From Microcebus murinus (Eukaryota; Chordata; Mammalia; Primates; Cheirogaleidae), in NCBI RefSeq assembly GCF_040939455.1, contig NC_134118.1, positions 78,674,680 through 78,738,679 of the forward strand: 64,000 nt of DNA. The letters run 5' to 3'. This document shows, one piece after another, positions 22,629-34,641 of this stretch; position 1 is the stretch's first letter, and every line of letters begins with the position of its first letter. Below the pieces are notes generated by a model, which saw only the letters and a list, made by a program, of their open reading frames with translations, had not been told where the DNA came from and searched no databases. Made by a program: the position numbers and the translations under genes.

Positions 22629-22961
22629 TTTTTTTTTTTTTTTTTGAGACAGAGTCTCGTTTTGCTGCCCAGGCTAGAGTGAGTGCCATGGCGTCAGCCT
22701 AGCTCACAGCAACCTCAATCTCCGGGCTCAAGCAATCCTGCTGCCTCAGCCTCCCGAGTAGTTGGGACTACAGGCATGCACCACCACGCCCGGCTGTGTT
22801 TTTCTATATATATTAGTTGGCCAATTAATTTCTTTCTATTTTTAGTAGAGACGGGGTCTCGCTCTTGCTCAGGCTGGTTTCGAACTCCTGACCTGGAGCA
22901 ATCCGCCCGCCTCGGCCTCCCAGAGAGCTAGGATTACAGGCGTGAGCCACCGTGCCCGGCC
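22629..22961 (-). mobile_element. Alu in unit 3, antisense
   Basis: Shared insertion, T17 head. It has private changes: TCTATATATATT in the linker and CGTGCCCGGCC at the end, where other units have CGCGCCCGGCC. Confidence 0.95.
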
Positions 22962-25825
22962 CCCCCTGTGTTCTTATTCATATACCTCTCATGTTGTTCC
23001 AGCGTATTGTGGGGGTACCAATGTTAAGGTCGGGTGCCTTGCCCTCTCCAAGCCTCCCCCCTCGGGTCAGAGCTTCAAGTGCGCCCATCCCCCAGTCGGT
23101 GCGCACCCACCCCATGCCTAATGGATGTGTATGCCCCTCCCCTCCCCCCACCCGCCCAACACCCACCCGATGAAGGTGATTCCTCTCTGTCCACTTAGGC
23201 GTCCATCCGTTCGTACCAATTTGCTGGTGAGCGCGCTCACGTGGTGCTCGTGTGTCCATTCTTGGGATACTTGGCTTCCTGGAACGGGTTCCAGCTCTGG
23301 CCAGGAGAACACGAGAGGCGCCCTCTCACCGCTGCTCCTCACAGCCGAATGGCACTCCGTGGTGTCCATGCGCCACATTTTATTGATGCACTCCTGGATG
23401 GATGGGCACTCGGGTCGCTTCCACGTCTTTGGGATTGTGAATTGTGCCCTAACTGTAACCCTAACCCTTACCCAGCCCGTCTCCTCTGCCCCTGCCTGAC
23501 GCACTCCTCCCCGGCCAGGCCCGTCACTGTCCTGGGCCCCCGCCTGACCGGCTCCTCCCCGCCCGGCCGGTCACCGTCCTCTGCCCCTGCCTGACACGCT
23601 CCTTCCCGCCCGGCCTCTCACCGTCCTCGGCCCCTGCCTGACCGGCTCCTCCGTCGCCTGGGCCTTCCAAGGGCTTGGTGTGGATGCTGCTTCCAGGAAG
23701 CCCTCCAGAAACCCGGCAGCAGGGTGGCCGCAGCAGTCTCCAGCAGCCGTCCCTAAGTCGCGTGAGTGCGGGGGACGTGCCCCCGCTGTGCCGCGGGGGC
23801 CCAGCCTGGTGTCTTCCCTGAGGCCCTGCGGCTGCCGGCTGGGCTGCCGCTCCCCGCAAGGGGAGAGCCGCGGAGGTGGGGACCGCCTCCTGATGGGGAC
23901 GTACACGCAGCTCTCCACGTCGGATTCCGGGGCTCTCTGTCCTGCCCGAAGGCCCAGCTGGCCTGCGGGTCCTTAGAGTGGCAAAAACCTCCGAAAACTG
24001 AGACTGAGGGTCCGGTGGGTGTCTGCACTTTTGTGCTGGGCACCCCAGGGAGGCCCGGGGGCTGGCTGGACAACGCGGTCTGCTGGGCGGGGGGTTTGGA
24101 GGAGCAACTGATGCCCTTTGCACTTTGGGTAGCAAGAGTCTGAGGTGTCTCTGAGCCCTGTGCCATGTCGGGGGGGGGGGGTGCGGGGCGGAGGAGGAGG
24201 AGGAGGAGGTGGGAAGGGCCGGGGCCTGCAGTCCTGTTCCCGGGGTGGCACGGCAAGTGGCTTCTTCCACAGGCTGCTTGGCCTGGGCTCCCTGCACCTG
24301 GGCCTTTGGAGGACCGGCCCTGTGCTTGCCAACACTTCCTGCAGGGACCCAGAGCTGGGAGGTGGCATCTCTCAGCCCTGGGTCGGGCAGAGCCCCAGCG
24401 GGCCATGCCCACAACCTCTCTCAGCACCGGTCCCCCAGAAGGCTCCTTTGGGACCAGGATTCTCTTGCGGTGACTCTTTAAGGTCTGGCCCCTGGATGGA
24501 GGGGCACCAGGAGTAGAGGAGCAGGAAGGGGAAGGGGGTGGCCATGCGAGGGGACACTTTGAGGCCAAGTCCCAGCTTCAGCCTGATCCTCCTGGGAACC
24601 CCGCTCTGAGACAAGGAGCCGGGCTTCGCATTCCCACAGCAGCCAGTCGTGGGCTGAGGACACCTGGGGCGTTGGGAACTCCCTGGCTTCTCCTTGGTTT
24701 AACATCTAGAGCTGCTTGCGAATCGCGCCGCCACACACACCCGAGCGCAGGTGTCTTCCGCACAGACTGCGGGCCTCGCTCTTCTGAATGCCGCTAGCTC
24801 GCCACCCACCCACGGGTGAACCTGGTCAGGGTGCTTTCTCTCAGGGGCAGACTCTTTTCCGGGCGGGCTACCGGTGTCTCTGTTTGCTCGTTTCTTTCTT
24901 CCATTTCGGGAAAGTCTTCCTTGCTGGGTGTGGAAATCTCCTATGCCTTCCCTCGCCTATTCTGTCAGCTTTAAAATTCTCTTTCAGTTGCCACCCTCAC
25001 AGATGGATTAGGAAACTCTTTCCGGTGCACTCATTAGTGAAATGACCTCCAGGAAGCTGGAATCCAATATCTAATGGCCGATTTTTAGCGAGTCCACACG
25101 CCAGGGTGGTCGGGGTCCAATGCAGCCCCGGCCAGGCCCAGGCCCCTTGGACTGGGCCACAGGAGGACACGGAGGAGGGTCCCGGCCCCCACGAAGCGGT
25201 GCCGGCAGTTCTCCACGGGCTTGGGCGTTTTCCAGAGGTAGGAGATGGAGGGGACTGATTTCTTCAGCGCCCCCCAAACCACGCCACCCCACCCCACCCA
25301 TGGGACACATCCCCAGAGAGAGACGCCCCATACACTGGCTGTGCCCCAGCCCTGGCCCGGGGGAATAGGCGGCAGCCCACCCACAGGGCGAGGGGGGGGG
25401 CGCAGCTGAAAGGGGTTGTGGGGGAGGGCGGCCCCTGGCTGGGGTCAAAGGGCGAGCGTCCCGCGCGTGCGCAGTCAGCGGCAGCGACGCGCTGGGGGTG
25501 GGCAGCGGGTAGGTGAAGGAGGCCGGGCGAGGAGACGAGGGGGGCTGGGAGGGCTCCACCTTGGCGAGTCCAGCCGTGGAGGCGCATCTTGTGTGAGTGT
25601 GAGTGAGTGTGAGTGTGTGTGTGTGTGTATAGAGAGACAGCCCCCCACCCCGCCCCGCCCCGCCCCGCCCCGCCCATCACCCCCGTCCCTGGGAGCCAGC
25701 GGGACCCGGCCGGCGAACTCAACCGGCCCGGCCCGGCCCGGCGCGGGGCCTGGGGCGGGAGGCGGCGGCGGGGAAGCCCAGAGAGGCTCGGCTTCTCGAG
25801 CGGGGCAGGGGCGCCCTCCGCCGCC

Positions 25826-25946
25826 GTCTTGGGCCACACCACCCTGAACGCCCCCGATCTCGTCTGGTCTCGGAAGCTAAGCAGGGTCGGGCCTGGTTAG
25901 TACTTGGATGGGAGACCGCCTGGGAATACCGGGTGCCACAGGCTGC
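25826..25946 (+). rRNA. RNA5S: 5S rRNA gene variant, copy 4 (A5T)
   Basis: The only copy that differs within the gene: position 5 is T (25830), in addition to the seven shared substitutions. Position 5 lies in helix I opposite C114, so the U/C pair is still a mismatch. T19 terminator. This is the first gene of the homogenised part of the array. Confidence 0.85.
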
Positions 25947-26525
25947 TGCTTTTTTTTTTTTTTTTTTTCTTGCCTCTTGTTCTGTCCCCTTTCTGGGAGC
26001 GCGGCGGCGGCCCGGGGTGGGGGTCACCCCCACCCTCAGCGCCCGCGCGGTGCCTGGCGCCCCAGCCCGCACCGTGGGGCCTCCTCTTGTCCCAAGCCGC
26101 GACACCGCCGCCACGCGGCAGCATGCGTGGCTTCTGGACTGTCAGGTCTCAGACCAAAGGTCTGCTCTGTGGGAACCGACACGCTGGAGGAAACCTTGAG
26201 AGTCTGAGAGGGGAGGGAGTTCCAGAAGAAGGCCAGGATGTCATTTTGAGGGAGTATGTGACCAGAACTCGTCCCGTTGCTTTTGGGGTTCTATGGGCTA
26301 CACGCAGGAATCTTTGGTGGTGGCACCTGATGTTGGGGGATCCGGAGTCACACCCAGACCTGCTCCACAGGCCTCCTTTTACTTTTCTCTTCGGATTCAT
26401 TATTTTTAAAAAGTGTCTCTTACCTCTAGGATTGCATTTTCTTTTCTCTCTCTTTTCAAGCAGATGATGGGAGTACAAGTATTCAGGTGACATGTGTTGC
26501 CCGTGCCGCCCTCCCCCCTGTGTTC

Positions 26526-26859
26526 TTTTTTTTTTTTTTTTTTGAGACAGAGTCTCGTTTTGCTGCCCAGGCTAGAGTGAGTGCCATGGCGTCAGCCTAG
26601 CTCACAGCAACCTCAATCTCCGGGCTCAAGCAATCCTGCTGCCTCAGCCTCCCGAGTAGTTGGGACTACAGGCATGCACCACCACGCCCGGCTGTGTTTT
26701 TCTCTATATATTAGTTGGCCAATTAATTTCTTTCTATTTTTAGTAGAGACGGGGTCTCGCTCTTGCTCAGGCTGGTTTCGAACTCCTGACCTGGAGCAAT
26801 CCGCCCGCCTCGGCCTCCCAGAGAGCTAGGATTACAGGCGTGAGCCACCGCGCCCGGCC
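26526..26859 (-). mobile_element. Alu in unit 4, antisense
   Basis: Shared insertion, T18 head. Confidence 0.95.
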
Positions 26860-29715
26860 CCCCCTGTGTTCTTATTCATATACCTCTCATGTTGTTCCAG
26901 CGTATTGTGGGGGTACCAATGTTAAGGTCGGGTGCCTTGCCCTCTCCAAGCCTCCCCCCTCGGGTCAGAGCTTCAAGTGCGCCCATCCCCCAGTCGGTGC
27001 GCACCCACCCCATGCCTAATGGATGTGTATGCCCCTCCCCTCCCCCCACCCGCCCAACACCCACCCGATGAAGGTGATTCCTCTCTGTCCACTTAGGCGT
27101 CCATCCGTTCGTACCAATTTGCTGGTGAGCGCGCTCACGTGGTGCTCGTGTGTCCATTCTTGGGATACTTGGCTTCCTGGAACGGGTTCCAGCTCTGGCC
27201 AGGAGAACACGAGAGGCGCCCTCTCACCGCTGCTCCTCACAGCCGAATGGCACTCCGTGGTGTCCATGCGCCACATTTTATTGATGCACTCCTGGATGGA
27301 TGGGCACTCGGGTCGCTTCCACGTCTTTGGGATTGTGAATTGTGCCCTAACTGTAACCCTAACCCTTACCCAGCCCGTCTCCTCTGCCCCTGCCTGACGC
27401 ACTCCTCCCCGGCCAGGCCCGTCACTGTCCTGGGCCCCCGCCTGACCGGCTCCTCCCCGCCCGGCCGGTCACCGTCCTCTGCCCCTGCCTGACACGCTCC
27501 TTCCCGCCCGGCCTCTCACCGTCCTCGGCCCCTGCCTGACCGGCTCCTCCGTCGCCTGGGCCTTCCAAGGGCTTGGTGTGGATGCTGCTTCCAGGAAGCC
27601 CTCCAGAAACCCGGCAGCAGGGTGGCCGCAGCAGTCTCCAGCAGCCGTCCCTAAGTCGCGTGAGTGCGGGGGACGTGCCCCCGCTGTGCCGCGGGGGCCC
27701 AGCCTGGTGTCTTCCCTGAGGCCCTGCGGCTGCCGGCTGGGCTGCCGCTCCCCGCAAGGGGAGAGCCGCGGAGGTGGGGACCGCCTCCTGATGGGGACGT
27801 ACACGCAGCTCTCCACGTCGGATTCCGGGGCTCTCTGTCCTGCCCGAAGGCCCAGCTGGCCTGCGGGTCCTTAGAGTGGCAAAAACCTCCGAAAACTGAG
27901 ACTGAGGGTCCGGTGGGTGTCTGCACTTTTGTGCTGGGCACCCCAGGGAGGCCCGGGGGCTGGCTGGACAACGTGGTCTGCTGGGCGGGGGGGGGGGTTG
28001 GAGGAGCAACTGATGCCCTTTGCACTTTGGGTAGCAAGAGTCTGAGGTGTCTCTGAGCCCTGTGCCCTGTGGGGGCGGGGCGGGGGGGAGGAGGAGGAGG
28101 AGGAGGAGGAGGTGGGAAGGGCCGGGGCCTGCAGTCCTGTTCCCGGGGTGGCACGGCAAGTGGCTTCTTCCACAGGCTGCTTGGCCTGGGCTCCCTGCAC
28201 CTGGGCCTTTGGAGGACCGGCCCTGTGCTTGCCAACACTTCCTGCAGGAACCCAGAGCTGGGAGGTGGCATCTCTCAGCCCTGGGTCGGGCAGAGCCCCA
28301 GCGGGCCATGCCCACAACCTCTCTCAGCACCGGTCCCCCAGAAGGCTCCTTTGGGACCAGGATTCTCTTGCGGTGACTCTTTAAGGTCTGGCCCCTGGAT
28401 GGAGGGGCACCAGGAGTAGAGGAGCAGGAAGGGGAAGGGGGTGGCCATGCGAGGGGACACTTTGAGGCCAAGTCCCAGCTTCAGCCTGATCCTCCTGGGA
28501 ACCCCGCTCTGAGACAAGGAGCCGGGCTTCGCATTCCCACAGCAGCCAGTCGTGGGCTGAGGACACCTGGGGCGTTGGGAACTCCCTGGCTTCTCCTTGG
28601 TTTAACATCTAGAGCTGCTTGCGAATCGCGCCGCCACACACACCCGAGCGCAGGTGTCTTCCGCACAGACTGCGGGCCTCGCTCTTCTGAATGCCGCTAG
28701 CTCGCCACCCACCCACGGGTGAACCTGGTCAGGGTGCTTTCTCTCAGGGGCAGACTCTTTTCCGGGCGGGCTACCGGTGTCTCTGTTTGCTCGTTTCTTT
28801 CTTCCATTTCGGGAAAGTCTTCCTTGCTGGGTGTGGAAATCTCCTATGCCTTCCCTCGCCTATTCTGTCAGCTTTAAAATTCTCTTTCAGTTGCCACCCT
28901 CACAGATGGATTAGGAAACTCTTTCCGGTGCACTCATTAGTGAAATGACCTCCAGGAAGCTGGAATCCAATATCTAATGGCCGATTTTTAGCGAGTCCAC
29001 ACGCCAGGGTGGTCGGGGTCCAATGCAGCCCCGGCCAGGCCCAGGCCCGTTGGACTGGGCCACAGGAGGACACGGAGGAGGGTCCCGGCCCCCACGAAGC
29101 GGTGCCGGCAGTTCTCCACGGGCTTGGGCGTTTTCCAGAGGTAGGAGATGGAGGGGACTGATTTCTTCAGCGCCCCCCAAACCACGCCACCCCACCCCAC
29201 CCATGGGACACATCCCCAGAGAGAGACGCCCCATACACTGGCTGTGCCCCAGCCCTGGCCCGGGGGTATAGGCGGCAGCCCACCCACAGGGCGAGGGGGG
29301 GGGCGCAGCTGAAAGGGGTTGTGGGGGAGGGCGGCCCCTGGCTGGGGTCAAAGGGCGAGCGTCCCGCGCGTGCGCAGTCAGCGGCAGCGACGCGCTGGGG
29401 GTGGGCAGCGGGTAGGTGAAGGAGGCCGGGCGAGGAGACGAGGGGGGCTGGGAGGGCTCCACCTTGGCGAGTCCAGCCGTGGAGGCGCATCTTGTGTGAG
29501 TGTGAGTGAGTGTGAGTGTGTGTGTGTGTGTAGAGAGAGACAGCCCCCCACCCCGCCCCGCCCCGCCCCGCCCCGCCCATCACCCCCGTCCCTGGGAGCC
29601 CGCGGGACCCGGCCGGCCCGGCCCCGCCCGGCGCGGGGCCTGGGGCGGGAGGCGGCGGCGGGGAAGCCCAGAGAGGCTCGGCTTCTCGAGCGGGGCAGGG
29701 GCGCCCTCCGCCGCC

Positions 29716-29836
29716 GTCTAGGGCCACACCACCCTGAACGCCCCCGATCTCGTCTGGTCTCGGAAGCTAAGCAGGGTCGGGCCTGGTTAGTACTTGGATG
29801 GGAGACCGCCTGGGAATACCGGGTGCCACAGGCTGC
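29716..29836 (+). rRNA. RNA5S: 5S rRNA gene variant, copy 5
   Basis: Gene identical to copy 1. T20 terminator. First copy of the alternating A type (odd-numbered copies). Confidence 0.85.
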
Positions 29837-30416
29837 TGCTTTTTTTTTTTTTTTTTTTTCTTGCCTCTTGTTCTGTCCCCTTTCTGGGAGCGCGGCGGCG
29901 GCCCGGGGTGGGGGTCACCCCCACCCTCAGCGCCCGCGCGGTGCCTGGCGCCCCAGCCCGCACCTTGGGGCCTCCTCTTGTCCCAAGCCGCGACACCGCC
30001 GCCACGCGGCAGCATGCGTGGCTTCTGGACTGTCAGGTCTCAGACCAAAGGTCTGCTCTGTGGGAACCGACACGCTGGAGGAAACCTTGAGAGTCTGAGA
30101 GGGGAGGGAGTTCCAGAAGAAGGCCAGGATGTCATTTTGAGGGAGTATGTGACCAGAACTCGTCCCGTTGCTTTTGGGGTTCTATGGGCTACACGCAGGA
30201 ATCTTTGGTGGTGGCACCTGATGTTGGGGGATCCGGAGTCACACCCAGACCTGCTCCACAGGCCTCCTTTTACTTTTCTCTTCGGATTCATTATTTTTAA
30301 AAAGTGTCTCTTACCTCTAGGATTGCATTTTCTTTTCTCTCTCTTTTCAAGCAGATGATGGGAGTACAAGTATTCAGGTGACATGTGTTGCCTGTGCCGC
30401 CCTCCCCCCTGTGTTC

Positions 30417-30750
30417 TTTTTTTTTTTTTTTTTTGAGACAGAGTCTCGTTTTGCTGCCCAGGCTAGAGTGAGTGCCATGGCGTCAGCCTAGCTCACAGCA
30501 ACCTCAATCTCCGGGCTCAAGCAATCCTGCTGCCTCAGCCTCCCGAGTAGTTGGGACTACAGGCATGCACCACCACGCCCGGCTGTGTTTTTCTCTATAT
30601 ATTAGTTGGCCAATTAATTTCTTTCTATTTTTAGTAGAGACGGGGTCTCGCTCTTGCTCAGGCTGGTTTCGAACTCCTGACCTGGAGCAATCCGCCCGCC
30701 TCGGCCTCCCAGAGAGCTAGGATTACAGGCGTGAGCCACCGCGCCCGGCC
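30417..30750 (-). mobile_element. Alu in unit 5, antisense
   Basis: Shared insertion, T18 head. Preceded by TGCCTGTGCC, a change shared only with unit 11. Confidence 0.95.
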
Positions 30751-33606
30751 CCCCCTGTGTTCTTATTCATATACCTCTCATGTTGTTCCAGCGTATTGTG
30801 GGGGTACCAATGTTAAGGTCGGGTGCCTTGCCCTCTCCAAGCCTCCCCCCTCGGGTCAGAGCTTCAAGTGCGCCCATCCCCCAGTCGGTGCGTACCCACC
30901 CCATGCCTAATGGATGTGTATGCCCCTCCCCTCCCCCCACCCGCCCGCCCGACACCCACCCGATGAAGGTGATTCCTCTCTGTCCACTTAGGCGTCCATC
31001 CGTTCGTACCAATTTGCTGGTGAGCGCGCTCACGTGGTGCTCGTGTGTCCATTCTTGGGATACTTGGCTTCCTGGAACGGGTTCCAGCTCTGGCCAGGAG
31101 AACACGAGAGGCGCCCTCTCACCGCTGCTCCTCACAGCCGAATGGCACTCCGTGGTGTCCACACGCCACATTTTATTGATGCACTCCTGGATGGATGGGC
31201 ACTCGGGTCGCTTCCACGTCTTTGGGATTGTGAATTGTGCCCTAACTGTAACCCTAACCCTTACCCAGCCCGTCTCCTCTGCCCCTGCCTGACGCACTCC
31301 TCCCCGGCCAGGCCCGTCACTGTCCTGGGCCCCCGCCTGACCGGCTCCTCCCCGCCCGGCCGGTCACCGTCCTCTGCCCCTGCCTGACACGCTCCTTCCC
31401 GCCCGGCCTCTCACCGTCCTCGGCCCCTGCCTGACCGGCTCCTCCGTCGCCTGGGCCTTCCAAGGGCTTGGTGTGGATGCTGCTTCCAGGAAGCCCTCCA
31501 GAAACCCGGCAGCAGGGTGGCCGCAGCAGTCTCCAGCAGCCGTCCCTAAGTCGCGTGAGTGCGGGGGACGTGCCCCCGCTGTGCCGCGGGGGCCCAGCCT
31601 GGTGTCTTCCCTGAGGCCCTGCGGCTGCCGGCTGGGCTGCCGCTCCCCGCAAGGGGAGAGCCGCGGAGGTGGGGACCGCCTCCTGATGGGGACGTACACG
31701 CAGCTCTCCACGTCGGATTCCGGGGCTCTCTGTCCTGCCCGAAGGCCCAGCTGGCCTGCGGGTCTTTAGAGTGGCAAAAACCTCCGAAAACTGAGACTGA
31801 GGGTCCGGTGGGTGTCTGCACTTTTGTGCTGGGCACCCCAGGGAGGCCCGGGGGCTGGCTGGACAACGTGGTCTGCTGGGCGGGGGGGGGGTTTGGAGGA
31901 GCAACTGATGCCCTTTGCACTTTGGGTAGCAAGAGTCTGAGGTGTCTCTGAGCCCTGTGCCCTGTGGGGGCGGGGCGGGGGGGAGGAGGAGGAGGAGGAG
32001 GAGGAGGTGGGAAGGGCCGGGGCCTGCAGTCCTGTTCCCGGGGTGGCACGGCAAGTGGCTTCTTCCACAGGCTGCTTGGCCTGGGCTCCCTGCACCTGGG
32101 CCTTTGGAGGACCGGCCCTGTGCTTGCCAACACTTCCTGCAGGGACCCAGAGCTGGGAGGTGGCATCTCTCAGCCCTGGGTCGGGCAGAGCCCCAGCGGG
32201 CCATGCCCACAACCTCTCTCAGCACCGGTCCCCCAGAAGGCTCCTTTGGGACCAGGATTCTCTTGCGGTGACTCTTTAAGGTCTGGCCCCTGGATGGAGG
32301 GGCACCAGGAGTAGAGGAGCAGGAAGGGGAAGGGGGTGGCCATGCGAGGGGACACTTTGAGGCCAAGTCCCAGCTTCAGCCTGATCCTCCTGGGAACCCC
32401 GCTCTGAGACAAGGAGCCGGGCTTCGCATTCCCACAGCAGCCAGTCGTGGGCTGAGGACACCTGGGGCGTTGGGAACTCCCTGGCTTCTCCTTGGTTTAA
32501 CATCTAGAGCTGCTTGTGAATCGCGCCGCCACACACACCCGAGCGCAGGTGTCTTCCGCACAGACTGCGGGCCTCGCTCTTCTGAATGCCGCTAGCTCGC
32601 CACCCACCCACGGGTGAACCTGGTCAGGGTGCTTTCTCTCAGGGGCAGACTCTTTTCCGGGCGGGCTACCGGTGTCTCTGTTTGCTCGTTTCTTTCTTCC
32701 ATTTCGGGAAAGTCTTCCTTGCTGGGTGTGGAAATCTCCTATGCCTTCCCTCGCCTATTCTGTCAGCTTTAAAATTCTCCTTCAGTTGCCACCCTGACAG
32801 ATGGATTAGGAAACTCTTTCCGGTGCACTCATTAGTGAAATGACCTCCAGGAAGCTGGAATCCAATATCTAATGGCCGATTTTTAGCGAGTCCACACGCC
32901 AGGGTGGTCGGGGTCCAATGCAGCCCCGGCCAGGCCCAGGCCCGTTGGACTGGGCCACAGGAGGACACGGAGGAGGGTCCCGGCCCCCACGAAGCGGTGC
33001 CGGCAGTTCTCCACGGGCTTGGGCGTTTTCCAGAGGTAGGAGATGGAGGGGACTGATTTCTTCAGCGCCCCCCAAACCACGCCACCCCACCCCACCCATG
33101 GGACACATCCCCAGAGAGAGACGCCCCATACACTGGCTGTGCCCCAGCCCTGGCCCGGGGGAATAGGCGGCAGCCCACCCACAGGGCGAGGGGGGGGGCG
33201 CAGCTGAAAGGGTTTGTGGGGGAGGGCGGCCCCTGGCTGGGGTCAAAGGGCGAGCGTCCCGCGCGTGCGCAGTCAGCGGCAGCGACGCGCTGGGGGTGGG
33301 CAGCGGGTAGGTGAAGGAGGCCGGGCGAGGAGACGAGGGGGGCTGGGAGGGCTCCACCTTGGCGAGTCCAGCCGTGGAGGCGCATCTTGTGTGAGTGTGA
33401 GTGAGTGTGAGTGTGTGTGTGTGTGTATAGAGAGACAGCCCCCCACCCCGCCCCGCCCCGCCCCGCCCATCACCCCCGTCCCTGGGAGCCCGCGGGACCC
33501 GGCCGGCCCGGGCCCCGCCCGGCGCGGGGCCTGGGGCGGGAGGCGGCGGCGGGGAAGCCCAGAGAGGCTCGGCTTCTCGAGCGGGGCAGGGGCGCCCTCC
33601 GCCGCC

Positions 33607-33727
33607 GTCTAGGGCCACACCACCCTGAACGCCCCCGATCTCGTCTGGTCTCGGAAGCTAAGCAGGGTCGGGCCTGGTTAGTACTTGGATGGGAGACCGC
33701 CTGGGAATACCGGGTGCCACAGGCTGC
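33607..33727 (+). rRNA. RNA5S: 5S rRNA gene variant, copy 6
   Basis: Gene identical to copy 1. T19 terminator. Upstream CCCCG tract one pentamer shorter than at most copies. Confidence 0.85.
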
Positions 33728-34306
33728 TGCTTTTTTTTTTTTTTTTTTTCTTGCCTCTTGTTCTGTCCCCTTTCTGGGAGCGCGGCGGCGGCCCGGGGTG
33801 GGGGTCACCCCCACCCTCAGCGCCCGCGCGGTGCCTGGCGCCCCAGCCCGCACCGTGGGGCCTCCTCTTGTCCCAAGCCGCGACACCGCCGCCACGCGGC
33901 AGCATGCGTGGCTTCTGGACTGTCAGGTCTCAGACCAAAGGTCTGCTCTGTGGGAACCGACACGCTGGAGGAAACCTTGAGAGTCTGAGAGGGGAGGGAG
34001 TTCCAGAAGAAGGCCAGGATGTCATTTTGAGGGAGTATGTGACCAGAACTCATCCCGTTGCTTTTGGGGTTCTATGGGCTACACGCAGGAATCTTTGGTG
34101 GTGGCACCTGATGTTGGGGGATCCGGAGTCACACCCAGACCTGCTCCACAGGCCTCCTTTTACTTTTCTCTTCGGATTCATTATTTTTAAAAAGTGTCTC
34201 TTACCTCTAGGATTGCATTTTCTTTTCTCTCTCTTTTCAAGCAGATGATGGGAGTACAAGTATTCAGGTGACATGTGTTGCCCGTGCCGCCCTCCCCCCT
34301 GTGTTC

Positions 34307-34641
34307 TTTTTTTTTTTTTTTTTTTGAGACAGAGTCTCGTTTTGCTGCCCAGGCTAGAGTGAGTGCCATGGCGTCAGCCTAGCTCACAGCAACCTCAATC
34401 TCCGGGCTCAAGCAATCCTGCTGCCTCAGCCTCCCGAGTAGTTGGGACTACAGGCATGCACCACCACGCCCGGCTGTGTTTTTCTCTATATATTAGTTGG
34501 CCAATTAATTTCTTTCTATTTTTAGTAGAGACGGGGTCTCGCTCTTGCTCAGGCTGGTTTCGAACTCCTGACCTGGAGCAATCCGCCCGCCTCGGCCTCC
34601 CAGAGAGCTAGGATTACAGGCGTGAGCCACCGCGCCCGGCC
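34307..34641 (-). mobile_element. Alu in unit 6, antisense
   Basis: Shared insertion, T19 head, as in unit 12. Confidence 0.95.

Larger units (their letters stand above)
21929..25825 (+). repeat. 5S rDNA unit 3 (3897 bp)
   Basis: Older subtype in most places. It has CCGTTGATTTTGG near 22378, where other units have TTGCTTTTGG, and the edge spacer also has TTGATTTTGG at this point. It shares with unit 4 a 4-bp shortening in the CCCGCCCAACACC segment (23150) and GTCCATGCGCC (23366), which suggests that 3 and 4 are recent sisters over that part. Confidence 0.93.
25826..29715 (+). repeat. 5S rDNA unit 4 (3890 bp), older-to-younger transition
   Basis: From the 5S gene on it shows the younger subtype: GAGCGCGGCGGCGG, CTTCTGGAC, TGTGCCCTGTGGGGG at the purine tract, and loss of the GAACTCAAC segment before copy 5. 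Its first part still shares unit 3 marks (CCCGCCCAACACC at 27049, GTCCATGCGCC at 27263). From about 27268 rightward it matches unit 10 with a constant offset of 23,362. Confidence 0.93.
29716..33606 (+). repeat. 5S rDNA unit 5 (3891 bp), A type
   Basis: A-type marks: CACCTTGGGG near 29962, GGTCTTTAGAG near 31761, CACCCTGACAGATGG near 32791 and GGGGGAATAGG near 33160. Private to units 5 and 11 are TGCCTGTGCCG (30389) and GCGTACCCAC (30890). Confidence 0.93.
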
